From: Ehretia macrophylla
Taxonomy: Eukaryota > Streptophyta > Magnoliopsida > Boraginales > Ehretiaceae
Length of the DNA stretch: 64,000 nucleotides
NCBI GenBank assembly: GCA_037974665.1
Contig: CM075781.1
Span: forward strand, 34,015,235-34,079,234
Direction of reading: 5' to 3'
Of the stretch, positions 1 through 12,557 are shown piece by piece; the first letter of the stretch is position 1, and each line of letters begins with the position of its first letter. A program made the translations under genes and the position numbers. The notes under the pieces are model-generated. The model saw only the letters and a program-made list of their open reading frames with translations. It made no database searches and was not told the DNA's origin.

Positions 1-3000
1 CATACCAAATGTAGTCAGAAGCTCACGAACATATCGTTGCTGCGAGATGAAGATAGTATGAGGTTTTTGCCATACCTCGATTCCCAAGCAATAATGAAGA
101 AGACGAAGATTTTTCATTTCAAATTCTTGGCTCAACCATTCTTGCGTCTTCTGAATATTATCTTCATGGTCACTAGTGATTACAAGATCATCCACATATA
201 GAACTACAATTACCTTCTTTCCTTGTTCACTTAGAACATACAAGTTGGCCTCTGATTTGCTTCTACAGAAACCATGTTGCAAGAAGAAAGAGTCTATACG
301 TTTGTACCAAGCTTGTGGTACTTGCTTTAACCCATATAAAGCCTTTTTCAATTTGCAGACTTTTTCTTCTTCACCTGGTATTTGGAAGCCAGGGGGTTGT
401 GCAACGTAGACTTCTTCTTCAAGTTGCCCATTAAGAAAAGCTGACTTGACATCCATTTGATGTACAATCCATTCATAATACGCGGCAGCTGCAACAACTA
501 GCCTGATTGTTGACATTTTTGTTGTTGGAGCAAAGGTTTCATATACATCGAAACCTTCGAATTGCGAAAATCCTTGTGCTACAAGGCGTGCCTTGTATTT
601 TTCAAGACTTCCATCTGCCTTGTACTTCACTTTCCAGATCCATTTGGTGCCGATAATTTTTCTGTTCGGTGGCTTTTCAACGATCTCCCAAGTATCATTT
701 TTCATGATACTATCATACTCGGCTTGCATAGCTGCTCTCCAATTTGGATCTGACATGGCTTCCTCCACAGTTACCGGTTCTTTTACCGTCTTGATGATTT
801 GGGTCATCAAAGCCATGTTTACTAGTTGTTGTCCTGATCTGTTCTACTCCTCTATTCTCTTTGATCGTCTGAGTCCATCAGGATATGGACTATCATCAGT
901 AACTCCTGGATTTCTTCCATCAAAGAGCTGTTGGAACCACTTCGGTTGTGGCTTCCTTATGGGTACAACAGGTTGGTCTTCAATCTCCTCATCATTAGAG
1001 ACTTCTTCATTGTTCAACGGTCATTATTCAGGCATTTGGTGGATTACTTCATCGGTTGATGACGAAATGGCAAGACCGGTATCTTCCATTGAGTGTGGTC
1101 GCTCATTAAACACCACATCTCGACTTATGATCACCTTCTTGGCCTTTATATCATAGAGTTTGTATGCTTTAGACTCTTCACTATATCCCAAGAAAATGCC
1201 CTTCTTGCTCTTGTCATCCAATTTCTTTCGATTTTCATTTGGAATGTGTACAAAACACTCACACCCAAATTTTTTTAAATGAGACACAGAAGGTTTCGTA
1301 CCATAATAAGCCTCATTCGGAGTCTTATCGTTGAGTGACCTAGTTGAGCACCGATTGAGGATGTATACCGCTGTGTTGACTGCTTCAGCCCAGAATGTGT
1401 CAGGTAGGCCAGTACCTTTCAACATGCATCGAGCCATTTCTGCAAGTGTTCGATTTCTTCGTTCCACAACTCTATTTTGTTGTGATGTGTATGGAGCAGT
1501 CAATTGACGCTTAATCCCAAGCTTGTTGCAGTAGTTGGTAAACTCTGTAGAACAGAATTCCCCTCCACGATCGGTACGAAGTTTCTTCAACTGAGTTGTG
1601 TTCTCATTTGTCATAAGTTTGTGCCACACTTTAAACTTTTCAAGAGCATCAGCCTTGTCCCGAAGGAAGTACACCCACATCTTCCTACTATAATCGTCGA
1701 CTAACAACATACAGTAGGAAGATCCTCCCAACGCCGTCGTAGTCATTTTTCCACAGAGGTCAGCATGTACCAACTCTAGAGAAGCCTTTGATCAGTTATG
1801 ACTCTCTTTGGGAAATGACTGTCTATGTTGCTTGCCCAGCATACAAGCTTCACATGGTCCTTCAATTTCTTCAATTGAAGGCAAGTCGGCCACCATCTTC
1901 TTCTTTTGCATTTTCTTTAACACAGGATAGGAAATGTGCCCGAACCTTTCATGCCAAAGTTGACTTGTTTTGGCATCCACGACAGCAGAAAGAGAGCTGA
2001 TTTCGTAAAGATTATTTTTGCGAATACCTTTACTTACGATATTTTGATCCTTGTCAAGAATCAAAGCTTCCGTCTTCTTGAACCGCACTTCTAGATCATT
2101 ATCTGTAATAGCAGCTACAGATAACAAATTTATGGTGATCTGGGGTTCAAAGAGTACGTTGGACAGCTTCTTGCTTCCTCCATCTTGAGACACGAGCGAG
2201 ATGGTTCCAGTGCCCTCAACGGGACACCTCGCATTATTCCCGACGATAACATTCATTGGTTCTTGTAGAGGTTTTATGGAGTCATATAACTCCTTCTTGC
2301 TGGTCATGTGTCAGGAAGCTCCACCATCTAACACCCATGCACTTGTTTGATGTACATGTGCGCTAGTACACGTTTCCTCTGATACATCTGTTACAGTAAA
2401 CAGATGCACTTCCGTTTCAGCCGTATTGGCAGATTCTTTATTTCTCCAATTTGGCTTTAAAGTTCCGTTCTTCTCGTCATGGATTCGTTTCCTGCAATCT
2501 TTGACAGCATGACCTTTCTTATTGCAGTAGTAGCACGATCCAGAGAACGTCTTCTTCTTTGTTTTCTTCTTTTCTTCTTGGTTACTCCTCACCTTGGCTG
2601 TAAAGGCAGAGTCAAGTTGATTTTCTCTGCTCCTCCATCAACATGGCAGTGAATTCTTCAAACGTCAAAGGAGGAATGCAAACTTGTGTATTGAGTGCTG
2701 TCACAAGGCCGTCAAATTTTGGAGGCAACACTCTAATGCACCTTCAAGCTAGTTTCTCGGTTGATTTGGTAATACCAACTGCAGCCATTTGATCACATAG
2801 GTTTTTCATCCTACTGATAAATGACTCAGCTGTTTCATCTTCACTTAATCTCTCAGCAGCTAACTGATTCTCCAAGTTCTGAATGCGAGTCTGGTTCCTT
2901 GTTTCATACTGATTTCTCAGTATGTTCCAAGCTTCAGTTACCTTGGTTGTGTGTTGAATTAGAATAAGGACGGAATCTTGAACACTTGTTACAATTGCAC

Positions 3001-3289
3001 AAAGTGCATCAACATTTCGCCTCCTCCATTCTTTAACAAGCTGAAGATCTGGAGGTGTGACCTTTTTTGTGTCATCTTCAGCACGAACTGCAACTGGTTC
3101 TGCATCTGTGCCTAACATTGTATCAAGGAGTTCGTAGGACTCCAGAACTGTAGTGATTTTGAACTTCCACAAAAGATAGTTCGTTTCATCAAGCTTTCCT
3201 TTTGTGAAGGTAGGGGGACGGATACGAATTGTCGGTACTAAACCGGAACTAGAACTGGTAGAAGAAGAACTAGCACCTTGAGTAGTCAT
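1..3289 (-). pseudogene. Copia gag-pol coding region (fossil)
   Basis: Parts on the - strand: gag with a UBN2-type opening (TNYLLWKFKI) at about 2740-3289; a CCHC zinc knuckle (CYYCNKKGHAVKDC) near 2510; the protease start (WVLDGGAS) near 2311-2340; gag-pre-integrase at about 1790-2310; an integrase core with TDRGGEF and the downstream Glu region at about 1030-1770; and reverse transcriptase with YGLKQ and YVDDL motifs at about 1-1000. The reading frame is broken in several places. Function would be retrotransposition; no host role is suggested. Confidence 0.9.
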
Positions 3290-3348
3290 AGTTGTTGAGT
3301 TTTACTAGACAAGATTATTGTTAAGAGCCCCTTAAGCTCTTGATACCA

Positions 3349-3949
3349 TGTAAGAATATAACCAATTTCCCAGAAACGTTTTAACAACAATCAAGTAGAA
3401 AGACAACACTACTCGTTACAACAATTCAATATAACACTTACAAGATAATTGTCCCACCGTGCGCTCTCTAGATTAGAGCTTCAATGGCTTCTGGACTTAC
3501 AAGAAGATACAAGAAAGAAAGACTAACTTAGGATTGTGTTTGGAGTTGTGTTGTGGATAAAAATGATGAACTAATGCATGCCTATTTATAGAATTCAGCT
3601 AGCCCACCACAGGAGACTTTACTATCAAACATTTCAATCTTGGTTGGCTTTACCAACCATGTTCAAAGTATTAACCACCCATATTTATCACATGGGTGGC
3701 TACAATTAACCACATGGGTGGCTAGCATCCAAGTCAACTTCTAGGAAGTTTCCTTTGGTCAAGTTGGCTAACTTTAGCATTTTATCATCCTGACGTCATC
3801 TTAGGTAATTCCAAATTCCCGAACTTCTTTCTTGTAGCCATCGCGATCTCTTTTGACCTCATCGACGTTTAAGTCAGAATCATTAATTTATGCTACCATA
3901 TAATTAACGATACTTATTATGAAGAGGTGGATATTGACATATATCAACA
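3349..3949 (-). repeat. 5' LTR of the left Copia element
   Basis: The block opens with TGTAAG directly beside the PBS and ends with ATCAACA, giving the TG...CA ends expected of an LTR of about 601 bp. It holds no long frame. The outer end is set from the TG...CA rule and the TATCAACA terminus. The partner LTR is outside the window, so the outer boundary is inferred from one copy. Confidence 0.75.
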
Positions 3950-4243
3950 GTTTATACATAATAACCAATTGAAATGTCATATCACATCCAAACACAAATA
4001 TCTAAAGTGCTCCCCAGTAAGGGTTATTATGCAGTATACAAAATACACTAAGGTTAATGCATCAACTTTTATAAAAAACACCAAGAATATCCAAGAAGAA
4101 GGAGGTAGTCTATACACTGAAAACCCCACTTACATGATTTTTTATTTTTTATTTTTTGTTCTAAAGGGAACTAACAAATAGAATTTAAGTCGTATAACCA
4201 ATAATATAACTCAAGTGATTCGAACAAGTAATAAATGTTCAAA
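3950..4243. other. AT-rich intergenic stretch, nothing recognised
   Basis: Flank of the Copia LTR. The one + strand open frame (3927-4181) starts inside the LTR and has no recognisable motif. A T-rich run at about 4138-4160 could be the poly-A tail, read on the - strand, of the LINE remnant to its right. I see no gene. Confidence 0.4.
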
Positions 4244-4680
4244 CTAGTTCATAAGATATATAAGCTGGTGGAATCCAGCATTAACATGTCTTCGTTCATG
4301 AGTAATGAAGTAGTAACAAGACACATATAAAGTATAGGTCTGAACATGAAATTGCATGATAAGTTCATTTGCGAAATTCATTAAAAGGGCAATGCTTTGA
4401 AAGATAGTCACTAAGCCAATAATCAAGGTGAATAATAAGAGTATAGCCAACCAATCAGCACATGAATTTGTCTCACGATAAACATGTGCAAGTGTGTACT
4501 TTTCATGCCGGGCAATGATCCACTTACAATCCTCAACAAAAGGTCTTAAGCAACCTCTTGGATCTCACATAATTGTTCATCTCCCACACTAACTCAAGGT
4601 GCTTGTCGAGAAGGATAAAATGGGTGTTTCCTCACCAGACTCATTCTAACTTAGCTAGTTTTAGCCTCTACTACATAAAA
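4244..4680 (-). pseudogene. RNase H-like (RVT_3) fragment, LINE-derived
   Basis: On the - strand, about 4660 down to 4440 translates as the C-terminal half of a plant RVT_3-type RNase H domain. It includes the hallmark end HVYRETNSCADWLA, with preceding helices matching the usual layout before an H-x-x-R-x-x-N-x-x-A-D motif. One extra T near 4545 shifts the frame between the helix region and the motif. The domain is common at the 3' end of plant LINEs and as solitary fragments. The downstream 68-residue frame (4244-4450) runs on from it with no further motif. No TSD was found, so it could also be a broken host RNase H-like gene. Confidence 0.5.
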
Positions 4681-4689
4681 AAAAAAAGT

Positions 4690-5120
4690 ATCTCGTTGTG
4701 AGTTTAGGATCACCAATAAAAACAAGAAAAAATTTCAATAACAATTTATGAAGTCAACTCCATTTAGAAAGGAACAGGAATGAGTTGCGTGGATGGAACG
4801 ATATAGATGGATAAGCCAATACTAACAACAGTCTCAATAATTGCATAGGTTCAAACAAATTTTAGAAACTATAATAAACGTAAGTAATAACAAATGGTGG
4901 AGAATAAAAATTTAGCAAGTATCAAAAACTTATTCTACATTTTGGCATAGTTCATCAAAAGGGGAATCATTAATAAAGCAAATAGACCTATTATAATCCT
5001 AAATTTATCACAAATGGAATTTTCAAAAGTCAAGAAGAAATATAAATGAGAAAATTAAATTGCGCCAAGAATGGGTTTAACAAATATTTTTCGAATGGAA
5101 TTTTCATATATTGGATATTG
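4690..5120. other. AT-rich intergenic stretch, no feature seen
   Basis: No frame with recognisable motifs, no clear repeats and no RNA gene. It ends at the 5-bp TSD (actac, 5121-5125) of the large non-autonomous LTR element. Confidence 0.4.
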
Positions 5121-5125
5121 ACTAC

Positions 5126-6253
5126 TATTAAGGCAAAAATTGGCAGCTCCGAACTCCTTCTGGGGCTGGACGAGTTCCCTTAACCGAATAATATTTTGTA
5201 TGCTCTGCCCACCTTGCAGTCATCATAAATCTGGGGCAGACTATTAGCAGGGCTGTTATCAGCCCCGTAAGCTAACCCTACCCAGGGCTACATCTCTGGT
5301 CTTCCGTTCCTGATGGGGCTTGATGGTCGGGGTTGACACGTTTGGCCTGCTCTTCATCTTTTTCTTGGGGTTTACCGCCCTACTAGGTGCTCTAGTAGGT
5401 CCCTGTTGGTTACCATACCAACGAGGGCAACATTAGATTTGTGCATTAGGTCCCGTTATGCTGGAGCTCCGAGGTCCGACCATCTGTCCTTTGCCGGTGC
5501 TCGATGGGCCGGGCTGATATGTCTGGCGGGGCTGGACAAGCCCTGTCAGTATGTGTTGTACGAACTGTAAAGGCTGGAATCTATTGCTTGAGGCTCCATT
5601 AGCTCATTGCCTGCAAAACAAGGACCCCTAGGGGTACCCGGGGGCCCTCTCCGATGCTCAAGTCGGTTATGGGAACAAAAGATTGCTAAGAGCATTAAAG
5701 TATTGCGTGAGAGCAAAAGAGTTGCTTAGGAGCAATTAAGAGAGAGCTTGTAAGCGTTAGAATAAGATACCTGTACTTTTAATGTCTACATATATATATA
5801 ATTGTTGAAATTATAGAGTTGTAAGATAAGATAAACATGAATCCCACGATATTAGGCATAAGAAGATAATATCAAATGAGATAAGACAAATCCCTTATCT
5901 TTAGGCACAAGGGGGTAATATCCATATCCCTTATATTCAGGACTCCAGCAAAATCATTGTGTACTTATCCTTATCTCAGAACTCCCTTGTTATTCGTCTG
6001 CTGCCCAGCACTCCCCGTGAGCCCAAGTCAGGACGTTGATGAGGCTACCCTTTGTGAGCCCAGGTCAAGACGCACGCTAATGGGGCTACCTCTTGTGAGC
6101 CCAGGTCAAGATGCTGGTAGGGCTCCCAACTCCGTGGGCTGGATTTTTCTGCCTGCTGCCTAGAGCTCTTTGTAAGCCCAGGTCTGAACAGTTGCACGGC
6201 TACCCCAGCTCAGTAGGCCGGATCTTTTTAGGGCTCGAGATCTACCCCTATCA
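5126..6253 (-). repeat. 3' LTR of the LARD-like element
   Basis: 1128-bp copy aligned along its whole length with 10984-12111. It ends in CCCCTATCA beside the PPT. The C/G-rich first half (AGCTCC, GGGGCTGGACGAG) contrasts with AT-rich surroundings. Confidence 0.88.
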
Positions 6254-8640
6254 ATTTCCCCCTCAATCTCTTGAGCTCCGCAAGAGGTCAAGGGATTATC
6301 ATGTGGGTGGAGCTCCTTTGTTCCCCCGTCAGTTTAGCTATTGTAATTGCCACTTTGCAAAACTAGATATACCATCATCTCAACTGGTTTACGTACCTTG
6401 AGATTTATACCCCTACTTCACGTCGTCAAAAAGATTTCCTTCATGACATAATTTTTGCATTACTCGGGCTAATGACCTTAAAATTGAATTCAGCTCATGG
6501 CTTTCTTTTTGTGGTTTGGTCAGTGAGCCCTTAGACCCTCATATTAGTGAATCAATTTTGAAGTTGTTCTTATTGATATTTTGGTGGCGCTTTGGTATGC
6601 CCCCAAGTCTTTTTTAGTGGGTTGGAGAGCTTGTTGCGACTATTAAAGATAGATGTAGAGGCGCTGTGAGATCAAGAAAAGAAGTCGACCAATGGAACAA
6701 TTCGAAGGCGCAGGCCTCTTCAATGGGAGCACGCATTGCGAGCCTGTAAGTACAAGCATATGATGTTAGGGCTAACTTTTAACCTTGATTTAGCCATCAT
6801 CCTATGTTTATCTTGGGCTCTTACGGTTCCACCTCTGGTATTTTATTACTCTTGAAACGCTCGAGTGTTTGGCTTGAAATGACATTAGACGTGTAATTTT
6901 GTTTTTAGCTAAGGGTAGTTAGAATTTGCCATTTTCGGGTCAACCCTAGCTTTTTGGCCTCCGACATATGTCTGACCTAAGAATGGCACTTCAACTTCTC
7001 CTTTGGCTCTTCTTATGTTTGGCATGGCTCTTGGCCTTACCTTGTGCTTGAGTTTGAGCTCCTAGGTTCCACTCATACTTGAGCTCTTTGAAACTCTTTT
7101 GAGTTGGTCTTTCTTGATGAGAGGGGAGCGTTGAACACTTTGCTCTACTTAACTTGATTTTGGTCGTTCAGCCTTGGCTCTTTCGGAGCTCACCACCGGG
7201 CTCTATTTTCAGCTAAGTTTTCTTAGCGTTTGGGACTTGTGAGAGCCCTTTTGATGGTTTTTTCCGAACTTACCTTTGATTTCGAAGGTCTACGAGGCTT
7301 TTAGTATCCCTTCTCCGACCCTTGGCCTAGGCTCATTTTGGCCTTTCTTGGATCTCGACATGTTCTTCCTAGCCCTCGAGATATGTTGGGATTTGGCATT
7401 GGCTATGTATGGATTGGCTTGGTCATTATGCTTAGCCTTGATCTATCGCTAGTTGGTTTCCAACTCTGATCGCTTCAGTTAGCCTTGTGTCAACTTTATT
7501 TCAGTTCTTTCCGAGCTCAGAGAGGTTTAGGCGTCTCACGGAGGCCCTTCCTCGATCTCTTTCCAAGTTCTTCTTAAGGTCTTAGGGAATTTAAAGGTCT
7601 GTTCCAATCTTCTTGCTAGCTTTATTGAGGCCTAGGGACTTGTGTGGAGCCCTTCTTCGGCCTTAAGTGAGCTCTTTCGAGGTCCAAGGACTTATAGTGG
7701 GCCTTTTTTATGACCTTGAGCTCATCATATTTTTGTTGCAGAATCCACTTTTTTGGCGAAAGGCTTTTATACAGTGATTCAGCTCCTTTCAGCTTGGGCT
7801 TCGACTCTTTCTCTAAACTCTTTATTTAGATCTCAATTGGCCCCCCAGACCGGATTGACTGAGGTATTTTATGTAATTCTAGCTTTGCTAGTCCCTCTCT
7901 CTTCGAGAATGTGCTAAAGTTCAGCCCCCTTTTATTTTGAAACTTGAGGAGCATTTTGGCTTGTCCACTGGTCTTTTGGGTAAGATACATCTCTATGAGC
8001 CTCACGTTTGGCCCAATTTCTCTTGATGACCTTTAAATTGATGCCAACATCTCTAAGTCTTTTTTACTCAAGTAGCTTTGAGTTCTTGCGTCCTCGAGGG
8101 CTGACTCGATAGTTGAGGGTAGTTGGCCTTGAGCTTTTACAACCTCGGGGGCTGGCTCAAAAGTTGGTGTTATTCAACATTTCGGACCATTATATGATCT
8201 TTTGCTTGTGAAATAGGCCTCCCTGATTTTAGACCAACAATTTGCAGGTCCTTAAGTAAGGATACTGATGATCCTTTGACTTCGGACCTGGTACTTGAGT
8301 ATAGACTCTCGGTTATTTAGCTTAGGAATTCCTTAGTTAGCTTCCTGCATACTTGCTAAGGATGTTTTAGGCCTTAGTAGAGGTCATTTCTTCCTGGTAG
8401 GACCTACAGGGCTGTAGTGCTTATCAAATATTGCAACTTAAATGGGTTGAAACCAAGCTCTACTCGGTGCTCAATTGTTCCAGGATATGCTTGACTTTTG
8501 GAGCAAAGAGCTCAATGATCATCGTGACCGAAATGGGCTATGTCGAGCTCCATCTGGTGTTTGGATGTTTCTGGCTATACCCTCTATTGTTTGGTCCCTT
8601 GTCCGCCTCAATGTATAGCCTGAGAGATGATAACTTGAAT
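6254..8640. other. Non-coding interior of the LARD-like element, left part
   Basis: Low-complexity-like text rich in GAGCTC, CTTGGCCT and CCTAGG words, with no frame carrying a recognised domain on either strand. The repeated GAGCTC words suggest it grew by slippage or short duplications. I see no host gene. Confidence 0.55.
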
Positions 8641-9100
8641 AGTTGCTGGGAAGGCCCCGAAGGGTTCTTATCTAAGTCTGAGGAATAATGACCCAAGTGA
8701 TGGTAGTGAGAACTCGGAGGGATATTGTCTTGGCCTGGGAGTGATATCCCATATGGTAGCTAATGAGACCCCGAAGGGTTCTCGTCTTTGCCTGGGGAGT
8801 AATATCCCCGGTAGTGGCTGGTGAGACCCTAAAAGGTTCTCGACTTGGCCTAGGGAGTAATGTCCCCGGTAGTGGCTGGTGAGACCCTAGAGGGTTCTCG
8901 ACTCTACTTAGGGAGTAATATTCCCGGTAGTGGCTGGTAAGACCCTGGAGGGTTCTCGTCTTGGCCTAGGGAGTAATGTCCCATATGGTGGCTAGTGAAA
9001 CCCCGAAGGGTTCTCGTCTTTGCCTGGGGAGTATGTCTCCTATGGTGGCAGAAGACCCCAGAGGGTTCTCGTCTTAGCCTTCAAGGTGCTGCAACCCTTG
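8640..9100. repeat. Minisatellite of about 60-bp units inside the LARD-like element
   Basis: About seven degenerate tandem units share the core GAGGGTTCTCGTCTTGGCCT followed by a GGGAGTAATRTCCC-like segment and GGTAGTGGCTG. Units differ from each other by point changes and small gaps. No protein frame is conserved across units. Confidence 0.85.
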
Positions 9101-9139
9101 ATAGTGTTGAGCTCTTATGGCTCATAGGCTAGCTCTCGC

Positions 9140-9650
9140 AGTCTAGAGGAGCTTAAGAGACTTCCGTTGTGACTGGGTTGAGTTGGTCACCCATTTTTTT
9201 TATGCTAGATGAGCTCCACTGAAGTTGGGGGAACTCTACTGAGTTTAGGAGAGTTGTTGTTTCTTGAGCTAAGAAAAGCTCCAATAATCTTAGGAGAGTT
9301 CCACTGAGCTTAAGAGAGCTCCTACTTTTCATGCTAAGGAAAGCTTTGTAGGTCTTGGAAGAACTCCACTGAGTTTTAGGAGAACTCATTCTTTTTTAGC
9401 TAAGGAAAGTTCTATTGATTTTGGGAAAGCTCCGTAGCTCCGCTGGGCTTAGGAGAGCTCCTGTTTTTTGAGCTAAGGGGAGCTTCAATGCTCGACTGGG
9501 CTGGGGAGAGCTTCGTTGATTTTAGGAGAGCTCCGATACTCTGCTGGGCTAAGGAAAGTTCATGCCTTTTGAGGTAAGAAGAGTTCTGCTGATTTTAGGA
9601 GAGCTCCGATACTCTGCTAGGCTGAGGAGAGCTCTGCTGATTTTGGGCTG
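9140..9650. repeat. Second degenerate tandem array in the LARD-like element
   Basis: Repeated units contain TTAGGAGAGCTC, CACTGAG and GAGCTAAGGAAAG words, roughly eight units of about 55-65 bp. It is a different repeat from the one at 8640-9100. The 78-residue - strand frame over 9153-9389 is explained by the repeats, not by a gene. Confidence 0.75.
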
Positions 9651-9659
9651 ATTTGATTA

Positions 9660-10960
9660 CCTCATTGTGGGTTGACGTATGCCTCAACAAATTATCTCAT
9701 CATTGTTGGACTTACACCTGGATACCACAATGACATTTACACGAGCTATTCTTTTGCTCTCTCTTTTAATGATAAGTCAATTGAGAAAAAGTGTTAGGAG
9801 ATATATCTTGAGTATTTTAAACAGAATTTTCAGATATTTAAATGTATCTCTAGCTCGCCTTGACCGAAGTAAATCCAAATCAAAGTTAAAACAAGGCAAA
9901 AATGAAACAAAATGTTGCTGAAACTTTAGGAAGCTCTAATTCATAAGCTGTTTGAAGCGTTAAAACCTAGACTCATTGGGCTTTCTACCTATATATAAAT
10001 CACCAGCCAATTGTTTCTCAATTGTAGCAGTTGTTTACTCAAAGTCAGGCCGAAAAAACCTTATTCGTAACCTTGCTATATCTCAAGCTTCTTTCATAGT
10101 TTAATTTGTTGCCTCTTATACTACCTCAAAATGCAATAGTATGACTAACTAGGTTGTCATTATGCATGTCAAATATATGCACAACAAGTCGAACCATAAT
10201 TATATGCATAATTAATTAGCTCAGACATATTGTTCCCTAAAACACTTATTTTCTTCAAGTGTTTTATCAAACACCTTGAGTGCACATCATAACGGGCATG
10301 CATTTGTATAAGTTTTCTCACGTAAATTGCAAATCGACATTTTATCAAACATCTTCGACACATAACATAAGAGATATATAATTTGTGTCTAAGTTTCTTG
10401 ATGCCAAGTTCACCTTGGCATTCTATCAAACACCTTAAGTGTTTTGCTAAGAACACATACTGATATGTGTCTGCCAAACCAATGTTATTTCTAGATAACA
10501 TCACATATTAGAATCAAAATTCAAGGATACTGATGATCATGTTGTAAGTGATGTTCTGGACATTATTATGCACATATATATGTCTTCTTTTAAGCTATGA
10601 TACAAGCATGTTATGGTATGACAAAATAGTAGCATGGACTCGGCTAGTCACGTTGTGCAATATGGAAATCATTAGATATTTTGTCGAAACAACAAGGTTG
10701 AGAATTGTGAGAGAATCATGTACTTTAATTAGGCAATAGCTCGTATAACATGAACATGCCGACTGATAAAAACAATATCAGTGCCTTATCATTGAACTTT
10801 AATGAAGCATATAGTTAACATGAATGTATAGCATGTAAATGCTTAGCAAACTGGGTAATCAACTTAATGTAATAAGCAATCAATAGATGGTAGCTAGCAC
10901 AGGGCAAGTATTATCATTACTTATCTTGTACAAATGTGGTTTCTCAGTGGGATAATCCTT
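9660..10960. other. AT-rich right part of the LARD-like interior
   Basis: Composition shifts here from GC-balanced repeats to AT-rich DNA. The 111-residue - strand frame at 10169-10504 comes from a short sequence repeated about three times (AAACACCTTGAGTG-like). It matches no gag that I know. It may be a captured or separately inserted segment. Confidence 0.4.
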
Positions 10961-10983
10961 CATTCCCACAGATGGAGCCAAAC
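10961..10983 (-). other. PBS of the LARD-like element
   Basis: Read on the - strand the bases beside the 5' LTR are TTTGGCTCCATCTGTGGGAA. This closely resembles the TTGGCGCCGTCTGTGGG type PBS used by many plant Tat/Ogre-type Gypsy elements. It fixes the orientation of an element that has no coding region. Confidence 0.75.
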
Positions 10984-12111
10984 TGTTACGGCAAAAATTG
11001 ACAGCTCCGAACTCCTTCCGGGGCTGGACGAGTTCCATTAACCGAATAATATTTTGTATGATCTGTCCACCTTGCAATCATCATAAATTTGGGGCAAACT
11101 ATTAGCGGGGCTGTTATCAGCCCCGTAGGCTGACCCTACCCAGGGCTACAGCCCCGGTCTTCCGTTCCTGATGGGGCTTGATGGTCAGGGCTGACACGTC
11201 TGGCCTACTCTTTATCCTTGTCTTGGGGTTTACCGCCCTACTAGGTGCTCTGCTAGGTCCCTGCTAGTTACCATGCTAGCGAGGGCCGCATCAGATTTGT
11301 GCATCAAGTCCCGTTATCCTGGAGCTCTGAGGTCCGACCATCTGTCCTTTGCCGGTACTCGATGGGTCGGGCTGATCTGTCTGGCGGGGCTGGACGAGCC
11401 CTGTCAGCCTATGTTGTACGAACTGTAAGGGCTGGAATCTATTGTTTGAGGCTCCTTCAGCTCATTGCCTACAAAACAAGGACCCCTAGGGGGTACCCGG
11501 GGGCCCTCTCTGACGCTCAAGTCAGTTATGGGAGCAAGGGATTGCTAAGAGCATTAAAGTATTGCGTGAGAGCAAAAGAGCTGCTTATGAGCAATTAAGA
11601 GAGAGCTTGTAAGCGTTAGAATGAGATACCTGTACTTTTAATGTCTACCTATATATATAATTGCTGAAATATAGAGTTATAAGATAAGATAAACATGAAT
11701 CCCACGATATTAGGCATAAGAAGATAATATCAAAGGAGATAAGACAAATCCCTTATCTTTAGGCTCAATGGGGTAATATCCATATCCCTTATCTTCAGGA
11801 ATCCAGCAAAATCATTGTGTACTTATCCTTATCTCAGAACTCCCTTGTTATTCGTCTGTTGCCCAACACTCCCCGTGAGCTCAGGTCAGGACGTTGACGG
11901 GGCTACCCCTTGTGAGCCCAGGTTAGGACGTACGCTAATGGGGCTACATCTTGTGAGCCCAGGTCAGGACGCTGGTAGGGCTTCCAACTCCGTGGGCTGG
12001 ATTTTTCTGTCTGTTGCCTAGAGCTCTTTGTAAGCCCAGGTCCGAACAGTTGCACAGCTACCCCAGATCAGTAGGCCGGATCTTTCTGGGGCTCGAGATC
12101 TACCCCTATCA
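10984..12111 (-). repeat. 5' LTR of the LARD-like element
   Basis: 1128-bp partner of the left LTR. It begins TGTTACGGC beside the PBS and ends CCCCTATCA beside the TSD copy at 12112-12116. Confidence 0.88.
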
Positions 12112-12116
12112 ACTAC

Positions 12117-12431
12117 AACTTTCAATTTAGCCGACAGGTAGTATTTGTATACTTTTAACAATTATACAAAGAAAGTAAGCATTGGTTCAAAATTGGGACA
12201 AACAACTTGTAGGCAAAGAAACGAATACAAATTGGTATACTTACAACAATTTGTTAATTGTCTGGGCTGAAATAGATTTGAGAAATGTTAATGGAGGACA
12301 ACATAGGTTTCGGACACATCAATCTAGAGATACAAAGACATCAAACCTGACGAACTAACACAATATAGTAATAAAAACTCGTTACCCACCGAGGTTTGAA
12401 TTATCATAAAACCTAGACTCATATATCATTT
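12117..12431. other. Intergenic stretch, no feature seen
   Basis: Lies between the TSD of the LARD-like element and the start of the dispersed repeat. No gene, repeat or RNA is visible. Confidence 0.35.
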
Positions 12432-12557
12432 TGTCACGTTCTAAAATTTACCTAAGCGAATCTTGAGAACGTTATTGTTGTGTACTAAAAAATAACATCC
12501 TTCTTAAATATGCAAGGCACTAAACTGACGTTAACCTAAAATCCACAATATAATAAA

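Larger units (their letters stand above)
1..3949 (-). mobile_element. Ty1/Copia LTR retrotransposon, cut by the left window edge
   Basis: Read on the - strand this stretch gives, in order, a 5' LTR, a PBS, a UBN2-type gag, a zinc knuckle, the protease start, gag-pre-integrase, the integrase core and a Copia reverse transcriptase that runs off the window at base 1. The order integrase before reverse transcriptase is diagnostic of Copia. The PBS lies at about 3335-3348 and resembles the initiator-Met tRNA PBS. The 3' part, including RNase H and the 3' LTR, is outside the window, so neither TSD nor LTR age can be read. It is a fossil copy with several breaks in its coding part. Lineage within Copia is not resolved; Tork/TAR-like is a guess. 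Confidence 0.93.
5126..12111 (-). mobile_element. Large non-autonomous LTR retrotransposon (LARD-like)
   Basis: Two direct repeats of 1128 bp (5126-6253 and 10984-12111) enclose 4.73 kb with no gag or pol that I can recognise. The target duplication actac is present on both sides (5121-5125 and 12112-12116). Next to the right LTR is a PBS of the plant Gypsy/Tat type read on the - strand, so the element points left. Next to the left LTR is a C-rich block that reads as a purine-rich PPT on the - strand. Structurally the element looks whole, but it has no proteins and must have been moved by an autonomous partner. By hand count the LTRs differ at about 6-9% of sites, suggesting an insertion some millions of years ago. 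Confidence 0.88.

Noticed and set aside
593-1156. 187-residue + strand frame
   Set aside because: Antisense shadow of the Copia integrase/RT region on the - strand.
8640-9100. CRISPR-like regular repeats
   Set aside because: Eukaryotic context, no unique spacers between conserved short repeats; the whole unit is repeated, i.e. a minisatellite.
10169-10504. 111-residue - strand frame as a gag of the LARD-like element
   Set aside because: It is an internal repeat of a short Cys/Leu peptide with no gag or zinc-knuckle features.
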